From the NCBI GenBank assembly GCA_951799445.1, contig OX637293.1:11470001-11534000 (forward strand): a DNA stretch of 64,000 bases, given 5' to 3'. The notes beneath the pieces were generated by a model that worked only from the letters and a program-made list of their open reading frames with translations, made no database searches and was not told the origin of the DNA. This document shows, one piece after another, positions 1 to 10,120 of this stretch. Source of the stretch: Pseudisothecium myosuroides. Lineage: Eukaryota; Streptophyta; Bryopsida; Hypnales; Lembophyllaceae. Position 1 is the first letter of the stretch. Each line of letters begins with the position of its first letter. The position numbers and the translations under genes were made by a program.

Positions 1-2371
1 GCTAATTTTTTCTCTAATGAAACTCAATCAATCTTCAACATAAGAAATTTTAAAATCAAAATCCATTGTGCAAAAAATTTAAATTAACCCTCTAACTTCC
101 AAATCCTTATTCAAATTTTTTCACATTTTTACTTATATCATTGTACAAATATTTGAACTCTATCAATTTGTTCAAAAATAGGAGTTGTATTTATAAACTC
201 ATGCATTATTTTTTATGAAGGAGAAGTTACTTGCACAAAACATTGCCGTAAAAAGAACTCAATTTACCATTGAAAATGTAGACTTCAGAGTGCTGAGGAG
301 TTAAGAAAATTCAACTAGTTTGACAATATAGTATAATAAGGTGCTAATATCAATATTTTTAAAACTTTAACCCTTACAGATTCAAAGGGGTCCTCCCTCA
401 AAAATCACCTCAAAATTGGGTTTTTTAAAAACAAATGTGTAATTGTTTCTTAGAATGCATTTTTCAACAATTTGACCATAGGATCTTGTTCACTACCATC
501 ATACTTGTAACCACTTTAATTTTCAAAGAGACTTACAGTAAAGATTTTGAGATATTTACAATCAAAGCTCAATTTTTGTGAAATACAAACTTTTTTTTCC
601 CTGGATGCACAAGAATTTAATCTACTGTGAGTACTTCTAAATTCTACACATGATAGATTTCAAGAGGGGGTATTCTAGGTTAATATGGTTATGCAGCTAA
701 AGAAATAATTATCTGCATTGCAAACCACATTGCGAATTACAACTAATTATCTGCATTGCGAATTACAACTGTGCACTATGAAGGATTCCCATTACGGCAT
801 AAGAACCCAACTGGTTGCTTAAGTACTCATGTGCTGATTTAGAGCTTGCAAAGAATATAATCCAGGAAATAATTTCGGCGCACAGGTTAATTCACTACAC
901 GTCTACATCCCTTCATAGAACGTTTACAAGTGGTCATGGATTGACTTGAAAATGAAAGAGTCAGTCATAAAGCATTGCTATGTACACGCAAAAACTGAAA
1001 AAGAGGAAACTCGCCAACAATGGTTTTTGTTTGCTTCTTGATTTCAACCTAGTGAGTTATCAAGCTGCCATGGAGGAGAACTTGATCAAATTGTAGCCAG
1101 CTATGGAGGATTCCTGATGGAGTCAATTAATTATTCCAAACCTCTCTTCGTTGAATTGAAGATAAATAAGGTGGGGTTGGCATTACATTTGCTACCTGAG
1201 GTATGTATCCTGTGGTGCCAAACTTGATTTCTAGAAATAGAGCTCTCAAATTGCTGAAAACACAGTAGAATGTTGCAGGTCAAGCTTGTGGCGGAACTCA
1301 CTTCCACATTGCATCATGAATACATGAGTGGGGTAGGATTCACTCCATAAATTGGCTCAACTCCATTAAAATGGTGTGGTGTATGCTCAAGCAAGCAAGT
1401 GAAACAAGTTAGGGAGCCGGGTAAGGGATGGGGTGGAAGTCGTAGGTTGGCGGTGCACGATGTTATGCACGTTCTGTAATTTGCACATGTATTGACACAG
1501 CAAGCTTCCAGTGAGAAGAGCAAGAACCGATTGTCAACGAACACGAGGATATAACGAAACTGAATGAAATCGGTCCGACAAACACAAATTAAAACGAATT
1601 GATGATATCACGAGATGAATGAGATCGGTCCCAAAAAGAAAAATTGTGGGAAACCAGTCATATTCAGCATCACGGCCATTGGTAGAGAACAGGTTGAATA
1701 GTTGCACCAAATTTCATTTCGAGAGACTCGGGAGCAACTACTTCAATCATTTTAGTAAATACCCACATTGACGATCAAAACCTCTGCACCCACGTGTTGG
1801 GGATGCTGGACATCCACATGTTCCAATGTCTGCAACACGCAGTTCACGGATCCGCAAGATCTGGAAATCTAAAATTGATTCTGAAGTTCAGTAAAAAAGA
1901 GAGTAGAAACGAAAGTTAGAAACTGTTCAGAGATCTCAGTCTGCTAGAAGATGTGAATCAACTTTGTGAATCAAGTTCCTCTTCTACTTGCACCATACAA
2001 CCGACTGGATGAAGCTCTTCCATTCCCGGATTCAACAGTAACTAACACCAAAAAGGGCAGACTGAAAATTAAATGCAATTGCTGTGTGACGGCGGTGCAA
2101 ATGGTAAGTGGCACAATTGGGGAAACTCACTGACTCATTTGTTTGTATCAATTCCTCCTGCTGGCTGCGGATTTCAGTTGGAAATCACAATGCACAGCTG
2201 CACATGAAAAAATGGGGTTGCAACCAATGCAACTCATGAATGGACCTACCTAACTATGAAGAGTATTGATGCAATTTGGACCTTTGTACACTTGTCGTAC
2301 GTACACTGATGTGATCAGCACCAAAAATGAACTCACATGAAACAATAGACCGAAAATCTACGTAACCTCGC
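1..2371. other. AT-rich non-coding stretch left of CHS
   Basis: I see no supportable gene here. The stretch is AT-rich with only short chance ORFs. A small direct repeat is visible: an ATTGCGAATTACAACT block at about 729-744 recurs at 755-770. A loose repeat of a block ending GAATGARATCGGTCC occurs near 1565-1630. The right end (about 2200-2371) must hold the 3' UTR of the minus-strand CHS gene; no clear polyadenylation signal could be assigned. Confidence 0.6.
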
Positions 2372-3855
2372 CTATTGATTGGCTGCGGCCCGGAGCACCA
2401 ACACCTCGAGCGTGAGTCCCGGCCCGAAGCCGATGAAGAATCCGAAGTCGCTGCCCTCCCCGAGCGTGGAAGATCCCATCTTCAACGATCGCTGCCGAAT
2501 CTGGTCCAACACGAACAACACCGACGAGCTCGACATGTTGCCGTACTCCAGCAACACGTCGCGGCTGCCCTGCATCTTGTCCTTGGAGAGCTGCAGCTTG
2601 GCCTCCACCTGGTCCAAAATAGCGGGGCCTCCTGGGTGCACGGCCCAGAACATCTCGTTCCACGCGGGGGAGCCCACGCACTTGCGCGCCTCCGTCAGAA
2701 ACTTCTCGATGTTCTTCGAGATCAGCCCGGGGACGTCCTTCATCAAATGGAAGATGAGTCCAGCTTCCGTGAGATGGCCATCGATGGCGCCGTCACTTTC
2801 AGGCAAGATGGTCTCCCCGGCCCAGTGGACCTCGAACAAAGCCTTCTCCACTTGCGGCTTGGGGTCCGACCCGACCACGTACACTCCCGCGCCATCCCCG
2901 AACAGCGCCGAGCCCACCAGCCCGTCCAAGTGATTCTCGCTCGGAGCACGGTAGGTCACGGCCGTCACTCGCTGCACACGGCCAGCACGCGCGCGTTCTT
3001 GTTGTTCTCGGCCAGGTCCTTGGCCACGCGTAGCATCGAGGCGCCGCCGAAGCACCCGGTTTGGTACATCATGACGCGCTTCACGGTGGGCTTGAGGCCC
3101 AGCAGCTTGGCCAGCGCGTGGTCGGCGCCGGGCATGTTCACGCCGCTGGTGGTGGCAAACACGATGTGGGTGATGTCAGACTTGTGGCCACCCCACTCCT
3201 TGATGGCCTTCAGCGCGGCCTCGGCCGCGAGCTTGGGCACCTGCACCACCACGATGTCGTGGCACGCGTTCAGCGAGGGCTCCATGTACGTGCATATGCC
3301 TGGGTTGGCCTTGAGCACCTCCTCCGTCAAGTGCAGGTGTCGCTTCCGGATGCCCGACTTGTCGCCTGTGGAATGGGATCACACATATATCACGTCAATT
3401 TCGATTCATATATTGAGGGCACCACAAGTACAACACATAGCTTTCTTAATTTGACTCTTGAAATCAAGTTGGGTAGACTACGAATCGCAGCTTCTGGACA
3501 TCAGAATTCAAATTTCCTCCAAGCGATCACCCACGTACATTGAACTACTTCGTGGGATTCATCGGCAAGTAATTAAGCCCTGAGGTGGGCCAGAACATTT
3601 GAGTATGTATACAACTGAAGTGAATTTAATTGAGATGCGGCTCCAGATATATGGTCACTTACAGATGCGCTTGAACTTGGCCTTGAGCGCCTCCTTCTCG
3701 CCGCAGTTGGTGATGTTGAAGAAGAAATCCGGGTACTCCGATTGCAGAAACTCCGTGGGAGGCACGGCGGTGCCAATGCCCAACACGCACGCCGGCCCGT
3801 CCGCACGAGGCTGTCCCCTGGGGAGCGCAGCGCTCACCGCAGTCTGCGAAGCCAT
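2372..3855 (-). pseudogene. CHS: Chalcone synthase, two exons, with a one-base frameshift in exon 2
   Basis: CHS is a type III polyketide synthase that condenses 4-coumaroyl-CoA with three malonyl-CoA to naringenin chalcone, the entry step of flavonoid synthesis. Exon 1 is 3855-3663 (ATG, 193 nt, donor GTAAGT); exon 2 is 3365-2372 (acceptor CCACAG, stop TAG). The 297-bp intron splits a Cys codon (T|GC, residue 65), the classic plant CHS intron site. Seen in the product: catalytic Cys in QTGCFGG (residue 169), His308 in WAVHPGG, Asn341 in YGNMSS, gatekeepers Phe220 and Phe270, and the GFGPG loop near 377-381; these equal Cys164, His303, Asn336, Phe215 and Phe265 of alfalfa CHS2. Exons total 1187 nt, one short of 396 codons. 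Around 2967-2968 the reading GAG TGA should be GAG GTG A, so one G is missing and the frame stops after residue 197. All else is intact, so this is a very young pseudogene or a sequence error. Confidence 0.9.
3366..3662 (-). other. CHS intron 1 (phase 1)
   Basis: A 297-bp intron with donor GTAAGT directly after exon 1 and acceptor TTCCACAG before exon 2. It interrupts a Cys codon after its first base. Joining the exons gives the uninterrupted CHS string [19 protein letters not shown], which confirms both splice sites. Confidence 0.88.
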
Positions 3856-4103
3856 GGCGACGAGTTCGCTCCTGCTGACCGAAGTGGGAAGTGCGTGCTA
3901 CTCCTAGTCTCCCTTACGTCCGGCAGTCGACTTTTCTGTGATTCACTAGATCCAATCCGAATGAGAACTTTGTAACTTGGAATCGAATCAAAGGGCTCTT
4001 GAAAATTGTGCGAAATGTTTGATCGAGTGTGATGGAGACAGTTGCTGGAGTGCTGGGGATTACTGTTTGCTGTTGTGAGGATTGGATGTAGGATTCCAGG
4101 CTC

Positions 4104-4109
4104 TTTATA
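4104..4109 (-). promoter_or_regulatory. TATA box of CHS
   Basis: TATAAA on the minus strand, 249 bp upstream of the CHS ATG, in the context ACTATAAAGAGCC. The distance allows a 5' leader of roughly 215-225 nt. It is the best TATA match upstream of the gene. Confidence 0.6.
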
Positions 4110-4160
4110 GTGCGTCTGAGGTGCGTGTGGAGAGCAACGCGGAGTGAGAGTCTGCGGCAT

Positions 4161-4166
4161 CACGTG
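4161..4166. promoter_or_regulatory. G-box CACGTG upstream of the CHS TATA box
   Basis: A palindromic CACGTG lies about 52 bp upstream of the TATA box. Angiosperm CHS promoters carry a CACGTG ACGT-containing element bound by bZIP factors of the HY5 type in their light-responsive unit. The position here fits such an element; function is inferred. Confidence 0.5.
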
Positions 4167-4558
4167 TTGCGGAAGAGCGTGGAATGCTGGGAAGTCTTGT
4201 TGAGGAAACAAGGAATGGCCCATCAGGGGAGAACGGATAGCGAAGGTCAGCGGCGTGAACAGGTCGGGCCTGCCAATTCAAAGGCTATTCAGAGTCTGCC
4301 AATTCAGAGGCTATTAGAATATGAGAATCATGTCAACTCCTGCTCTCCTCGTTGTCCCTTGTTGTTGACATCTGTTTGAACCGACTCTCGGTTAGACTCT
4401 GTTGTTCTCTTCCAAATGTGACAGTGACTTCTTTGTTGGCTGCGATTTCAAGTTGCTCTGTGAGGCTCCCACTTCCTACGAAGAATCCCAATCAGTTCAC
4501 TCTCCAAGAAGATGGAGCACCACATTCATTTGCATTCCTCCCACTCGAATAGCTCCTA

Positions 4559-4806
4559 CACAAAATAGTGAAATTAGGTTGTCGCACACTAATTTCTTGA
4601 CATTCTACACTAAATAAATATTTATTGTTTCTCTACAAGAGAGCACTACTTTTGAATTAATTATTGTTGTAATTGGGACTCATGAACCTCCATGTGTACA
4701 AACAAAAATATTTGAAGAAATATTTGTTGGCTTTTTTGACTTGTAAAGTAATTTTCTTGAAGTATGGCAACCTAATTTTAAGGCAACTTGATTTCACTAT
4801 TTTGTG
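4559..4806. mobile_element. 248-bp MITE with terminal inverted repeats, possible TA target duplication
   Basis: The left end CACAAAATAGTGAAAT is matched by an inverted copy at the right end; about 21 of the outer 23 bases pair. TA dinucleotides flank both ends (4557-4558 and 4807-4808), suggesting a Tc1/mariner (Stowaway-like) element. The interior is AT-rich and non-coding. A diverged relative lies at about 25848-26030, sharing the block around AACCTCCATGTGTACAAA. Confidence 0.6.
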
Positions 4807-4869
4807 TAGTGAACAAATGGGGACATAGCATGGTTTGGTTTATTGTCCTAATTTGATCACTTGTTTTAA

Positions 4870-5304
4870 GAGCATCTCCACCCGTTCCCCAGAAACAAGG
4901 CTTGGGAAATGGGTTGGCCCGTGCCCGGTAGCTCCTGGGTTGCTCCGTCCCCCATTCATTCCCGGAAAAGTAAACACACCAACAAGACAAACGCATGCAT
5001 TAATGACTTGTCATATTAAAGAGCCAACCAAAATGCTAAATGAATAAAAAGAGATAAGAGATGGCCCACGAACCAAACAAAGTGAATCAAATGCATTAAT
5101 GACTTAGAAGAATGAAGAGCAAACCCGATAAGATCAAGCCCGGGTCAAAGCGTGGCGGGAACGGGCAGCTAGTGCTAGAGAGCTCATTTTTGAATGACCG
5201 GTCTTATTTTGTCCTTGGCTGGGTCTACGGTAGACCACTTTTTCTTGGCCGGCCATGCCTAAGCCCCGGCCGGGGAGCGTCCCCGTGAATGGATGGAGAT
5301 GTTC
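4870..5304. mobile_element. 435-bp MITE with TAA target duplication (PIF/Harbinger-like)
   Basis: The element begins GAGCATCTCCACCC and ends in the imperfect inverted copy GGATGGAGATGTTC. TAA flanks both sides (4867-4869 and 5305-5307). A 3-bp TAA/TTA target duplication with GAGCATCTCC-type ends is typical of plant PIF/Harbinger-derived MITEs. The interior is more GC-rich than its surroundings and has no supportable ORF. Confidence 0.6.
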
Positions 5305-5307
5305 TAA

Positions 5308-6119
5308 TGTTGAACTTGTTAGGACGATCAGGTTGTTGATTTTTGGATTTGAATGGGCGGTGGTTGTTGGATGACTTTCAAGATTTTTGTAGGATTGAAG
5401 AATGCACCTATTGGTCAACAAATTGGACCATTTTTGGCAAAGTATCCTAATTAAAGGTTTTGCCTTGTGAAGGTTCAAAAACAAATCATGATTAAAGGTC
5501 TTGCCCTGTGAAGGTTAAAAGACAAATCATAACTTTCACTCTGTCAACTTTACTATATGCGACATTTAAATAATCATACACTTGATCATATTATTTGTAC
5601 TTTCCTTAGTAACGACTCTTATTTGTTAATAAGAAGATCCAAACTAAATTTTTGAAAAATCAAACTTTGATGTCTAGACAACAAACTAAATGCCTTACCA
5701 TGACACTTTTATCATTTGTATATGAATTAACTAATATTTATCCCTTCAATCTCTGCCCGATTTTGAAAAAATTCAAATTTGCTATGATATATGACTTTCA
5801 TAACCTTTTTAAAGTTTGATGTAAGAATGGAGACGTTGAATATTAATTTTAGAAATAATCTATGCAATTAAATTTGAATTTTTTAATATAGATATTTGAG
5901 TAATCGACTTATTTTTATTGTGACAGAAACTAGACTTGAAAAAGATTTGTTTCCTTAGTTGGTCTTTAATTCAAAAATGATCATTTTTATATTATAGCTT
6001 AAATTCAACTCTAGATAAAGGAGCACAAATTACCAAAATACACTACATTGGGAGATCCATGGATGTGCCATTTTCTTATGTAGGAAAGTCAAAAATATCA
6101 CAAGAAGAAGACATACAAC
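5308..6119. other. AT-rich intergenic stretch with a 41-bp direct repeat
   Basis: No gene seen. A direct repeat of about 41 bp (ATTAAAGGTYTTGCCYTGTG and following bases) occurs at 5450 and again at 5491. The rest is AT-rich DNA between the MITE and the CACTA terminus. Confidence 0.5.
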
Positions 6120-6133
6120 CACTACAAGAAAAG
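6120..6133 (+). mobile_element. CACTA-transposon left terminus
   Basis: CACTACAAGAAAAG matches the canonical terminal inverted repeat of plant CACTA (En/Spm) elements. It is followed at once by many AGTCGT/ACGACT subterminal motifs and lies downstream of a TNP1-like gene that reads toward it. No convincing inverted partner (TTCTTGTAGTG) was found to the right, so the element's other end is lost, diverged or unrecognised. Confidence 0.75.
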
Positions 6134-6139
6134 GGGGGG

Positions 6140-6730
6140 AAAAACGACTTCAATAAACGACTAAAAAACAGTCGTTGTGGACACAATGACTGCAATACGA
6201 CTTAGAGGCCTTGGAGTCGTTGTGGACAAGTCGTTTAGGACAATGACTGCATTTTTATTATCACCATCCGTTTCTACCTTGGATGTAGAGGGACTGATAG
6301 AATGGATGATACAAGTACGTGGAAAAGTTGACGTGGGAAAGGGGTGTGTTGGGCACGCGCCTGACATCAGGCGACGTGGCATTCTGTCATTGGTTGACGG
6401 ATACAGTCGTTCTGTAGTCGTTTCATAGTCGCGGTTCAGGTTTGTCAGAATTGTCAGACTTGTCAGAGATGTAATGCTTACGTGGACTGCCACGTCGGCA
6501 GTCTTCATGGAGTCATGTCCGAGTCGTGCGTCAGTTACGGCGGGGACATCGAAGTGAGTTACGGGGACATGTATGGAAGCTGGGTGAAGTCGTTTTTCAG
6601 TCGTGTCTAAGTCATTTCAAAGTTGCAAAGACGTCCTTGACAGCGATTGCACATTTTCGTTAATTACTTGCAGTCGGGATCAAGTTCTTTCAGTGTTTAG
6701 GGACAGTCGTCTACTAGTTATCAGCCTGTT
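6140..6730. repeat. Subterminal AGTCGT / ACGACT motif cluster of the CACTA element
   Basis: More than ten copies of AGTCGT or its complement ACGACT occur in both orientations within 600 bp. One forms a short hairpin (ACGACT-7 nt-AGTCGT near 6159-6178). Related GACTTC/GTGACT-type motifs recur at 7500-8260, 10195-10335 and 14130-14245. In En/Spm, TNPA binds short repeated motifs in the subterminal regions; these are the likely equivalent. Confidence 0.55.
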
Positions 6731-7162
6731 GGTGCAGTTTTGGGGGACTCACCGTCCAGCAACTGCCAAGTACTCCTACTAGGCCACCCGGTGACGTTTC
6801 TGAGGCCGTGCATGCAACCTCAGCCAAGAAGGGACTCCCTCTGAACTAACTTCACACACTGACGGCGGTTCAGGAGATGCTGTAGGCACCACTGGCCACA
6901 AATAACAAACTATAATGACGACCTCCTAAGAAAATGCTAAACATGACATTGGCACTATTCCGTTTAACATGTTGCGCAACAGTCACTGCCATGTTAATTA
7001 CAAAAATGAATCGGGCATGGTATTTCACAAGACATCAGTTCAGTTTCTGATTACAAGATGTCCTCCACGTGGAGACTGACAAACAAAGGCGCTGATTTAT
7101 ATAGCATGCCCTACACAACACATCCACCCACCCCCGGGCTAAGTCACCTCTTCAAGGCCGCC
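6731..7162. other. Non-coding, CACTA interior downstream of the TNP1-like gene
   Basis: No ORF or motif of note. It lies between the subterminal motif cluster and the stop codon of the last TNP1-like exon, so it should contain that gene's 3' UTR. Confidence 0.4.
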
Positions 7163-7429
7163 TCATGTCGTGAATTTTATGTACTTTTCCGACCACAGTG
7201 CGCATGTGCCCTTTGCGTCGTCAATTATGAACTGCTCACTGTCTTCGTGGGGGTACATGAGTGCTACCCCCTTAAGCAAAACATCTCGAACGTCCACCTT
7301 CCACCACCCCTCCGGTACATCGTTGAAGTGGAAGCTTGTCTCCCCTGCTGCTCCGCTAATGGTCCCCACTGCCACTTTGTGCTTCGTGGCGCGGGGATTC
7401 ATCAGGAATACCTCGTCCCCGATGTGGAA
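7163..7429 (-). CDS. Last exon: TNP1/En-Spm C-terminal domain
   Basis: It encodes 88 residues from a clean acceptor (TGTGTCTTGCAG at 7430) to TGA. The text starts FHIGDEVFLMNP, continues VAVGTISG, then GWWKVDVRDV, LMYPHEDSEQF and CALWSEKYIKF. This small beta-rich module (G-x-x-V-x-L, vA.g.v, W.V.V..V, LMYP, a W near the end) is found at the C-terminus of plant En/Spm TNP1-like proteins and related DUF8039 proteins. It confirms that the gene belongs to a CACTA-type element. Confidence 0.65.
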   Translation of the reverse strand, partial: FHIGDEVFLMNPRATKHKVAVGTISGAAGETSFHFNDVPEGWWKVDVRDVLLKGVALMYPHEDSEQFIIDDAKGTCALWSEKYIKFTT

Positions 7430-8354
7430 CTGCAAGACACAAAGCATTAGGCAGTTCCTTCTTGGCACTTAAACGAGTACTAATTTGACATGGCATGGCA
7501 CGCTGTACCACTCTCGCGACTCTCATATGTCACTCACAAATGACTGAATGACGACTGCGGACTTCAGATAACTGCCACGTGACTTCCAAGCAACTGAGTG
7601 GACTTGACTGGGTGACGGCAGCCCCGGTTACAATGCATCCCGCGCGACAATGACTTCATAGAGCCAATGCAACACCTACCAACACCACCACGGCCTTGAC
7701 GGCCACACACAGCTTCCCAACGCTTGTGTGCAACAACATCTGTAAGACCTCCACAACCTTTCTTTCATTTGGAACGTTTTCATCATTACTTTACGATACC
7801 TTCTACACGTGGATGAAGGGCCTCTTACAATGCAATGAATGACAAAACAAGCTAGTGGAGCCTCTGAGAGCAGCCACCATTCACACCGGCTGAGAGAGGT
7901 TTAGGGTAACGGATGCTCACCACAGGCCACGAATTTACTTATCACATTTTGCACCGATAGCATTTCTTGCTGAGGTGCACCAGGGACCTACCCATTCACG
8001 CATTCATTGAGGAAATCCTGACCTCTCACCTGCGTTGACCTTCACAGTACCCTGCATGCATGCTGACCTCCACCGGCACTCCTACCGGCTTTGCTTAAAA
8101 CAGACCGTGTCTAGTCTACAACGCTACTGGGTGCACCACAACGGTCATCCATTACAGTCTTCACTCCTTTGGCAGAAATTACAGACGACACCTACGGCAC
8201 TTACACGCGACTTGGATACGACAGCTGCCTGACTTCACTACGACTGCAGGATTGGGCGCACTCCAAATTCACTACCCCAGCACCTCAAAAGGAGTAGTTA
8301 CTATGCAGAGCTAAAGAAGATGATGAAAAAGCGAAGGGGGCGGTTTTGGCTTAC
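7430..8354 (-). other. Intronic stretch with GACT-type motifs
   Basis: No supportable exon could be fixed here, although one (length 2 mod 3) is expected to connect exon 6 (phase 1) to the last exon (phase 0). GACTTC, CGACT and GTGACT words are frequent (7500-7620, 8195-8250), like the subterminal motif clusters. Confidence 0.4.
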
Positions 8355-8426
8355 CTTCTTCTCCCGTTTCTTCTCCGCAGTCTGTCTTGGCGGGTTGTTC
8401 CTTGTTTCCCGCTTCTGCGGTCTTGC
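8355..8426 (-). CDS. Exon 6 of the TNP1-like gene (24 codons)
   Basis: A 72-nt exon between a strong acceptor (GTGTCTGTGCAG) and donor (AAG|GTAAGC). In the phase set by the donor of exon 5 it reads GKTAEAGNKEQPAKTDCGEE and on, an acidic linker. Read in phase 0 it gives a basic string rich in K and R (RETRNNPPRQ, EKKREKK) that would look like a nuclear-localisation stretch. The frame cannot be settled from the sequence. Confidence 0.45.
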
Positions 8427-8520
8427 CTGCACAGACACACGGAAGCAATTAGGAATGAGTTTGAAATGAAGGTGAGGGGAGCACCATTGACGCAAGCACG
8501 TGCTGTGCGAGCCCCCTCAC

Positions 8521-10120
8521 CTTCCACAATGTCAAGAAATTCATACAGTGATCCAGTTCAACGTTTCTGAAGCATTTGCGCCATTGTTTCGTTGACAATT
8601 TCGGGGTACTTAGCCCTGAAGGAGGGGACATCACGGCATTTCTTTAGCGCCTCCAGCAACGGCCACAGGTAGCACTTCAGATACTCCTTGTCATCAGCCA
8701 CTGTGCATAGCCACTTCACGTAAAAAGGGGTGCTGATGATGACATTGGCATCCGGATTGCATGCGACCCTATTGAGCTTGCTATCTACTATCACTGTGTT
8801 CAACGCACTAAACCGAGGCCAACCCGCATACACCTTAGACAAATTTTTTCCCCCCAACATTCCTTTACCGCCTTCATCCGATTGTTCCTCGCACTCCTTA
8901 CCAGACCAAACAAAGAGCGGAACTGCATTGAAGGGACCTGCCAACCCATTCAGCATGCTAGGGACAACGTCATCCATGTATGATGCACCCTTGCTACCCC
9001 AAAAAGCTACCTCAAAGTTTGTAAAACATCGAGATAAAAAAGGTTTTAACCAAGGCCTCAACACGACTCGGCGACAATCAGTTTTGGTGGTTCCACGAAT
9101 TCGATGGTGCGGGTTTGTCATGTCCAGCGAACTACAGTCCAACAGGGTGCCGTGGACATTAAAAACTACTAATTTGGAGTGGTTTTTGATTCGTCGTGAG
9201 AGAATGTCCGCAACTGACAGGGCTGGACCCACCTCAATTGACGTACAAGTAGGGACGTCTGAGGGGGCTTTTACCTTACTTGGAGACTTAGGCACTCTCC
9301 GCCCCTTCTTCTGCCCAGTCTCCGCCGCAACGGGTCCGGCCACTGCTGCTACTTCCGGCGACGCTCTAGGTGGGTCCTCTACTCTTGCTAATTCCTGCAC
9401 AACCTCGCCTGCCGGAGTCTCAGCCACCTGCATTTCCAAGGCCATGGGCGGCACATGTTCACCCGTCTCCGTGTTTGAAGCCGGCACTTCGGCTGGGGCA
9501 GCGTCATGTGGGGTCCCCTCAGTGCCTGCTGGGTCGAGGGCGTCGCCGCCTTCCTTTGCCGGTATGCCAAGTGCGACATTCTCTTTGGTTGGAGGCTCCT
9601 GCGTTTCGGGGATGGCATCTTTGACTGGAATGGGCGGCGCAAGCGGGGGCTCCGGGGATTCCCTTGGACTAACATGCCACTGAGGCTCGATATCCGCTCC
9701 TGGGGTGCCCTTTGTTGACAACTCCGTCTCCGAGGAGAGTGTCACTTGCGCGACAGTGGCAGTAACGTCGCCATCGCACAGCAGTTTAGGTCCACTCTTC
9801 TCTGACGGTCCCCTTGTAGGCTCCTGGAAGACGGCTTCCAGGGACATTACCTTCCGGCGAGAATTGGAAAGCACACCGGCAGCGTCCACCCCAAGCACGC
9901 CACCATGGTCTTGATTGTCCAGCGCCGACTGAGTTATAGAAGGGCTTTCGTCATCACCAAACTTCGACTTTCGCATGAAAGTCTTGAACATGGAGCGAAG
10001 GTCTTCAATTGCTTCTGACTGCTCGGTGTTTGTCGCCATAACTTGGCGGAACTGAACCTACACATCGAGTTTTAGAGCAGCCATCTCCGCCCTGAACGAC
10101 TGATCGCCTACTACGCCACT
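8521..10120 (-). CDS. Exon 5: Pro/Ala-rich linker and FCP1/HAD-like phosphatase domain (two in-frame stops)
   Basis: The acceptor CTCTGCGCAG at 10121 opens a frame reading SGVVGDQSFRAEMAALKLDV, then TAG (10058-10060), then VQFRQVMATNTEQ and an uninterrupted 493-codon stretch to TGA (8558-8560), then TGSLYEFLDIVE to a GAAG|GTGAGG donor. Counting from the ATG at 10039, residues 1-30 look helical, 70-250 are Pro/Ala/Glu-rich and disordered, 245-258 are basic, and 288-480 match an FCP1/NIF (HAD) domain: RPWLKPFL, FEVAFWGS, LFVWSG, KNLSKVYAGWPRF, NTVIVDS. The catalytic DxDGT motif is replaced by NVHGT (294-298) and the distal DD by DS, so phosphatase activity is very unlikely. A weaker acceptor (GGTTCAG|TTC) just beyond the TAG could skip the first stop. 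Confidence 0.6.

Noticed and set aside
1314..1544. Minus-strand ORF of 76 codons
   Set aside because: No recognisable domain, no neighbouring exon, ordinary length for chance in this composition.
2375..3454. Plus-strand ORF of 359 codons over CHS
   Set aside because: It is the antisense shadow of GC-rich CHS exon 2; the minus strand gives a clear, motif-complete CHS.
8730..9683. Plus-strand ORF of 317 codons
   Set aside because: Shadow of the minus-strand exon 5 that carries the FCP1-like domain; no domain of its own.
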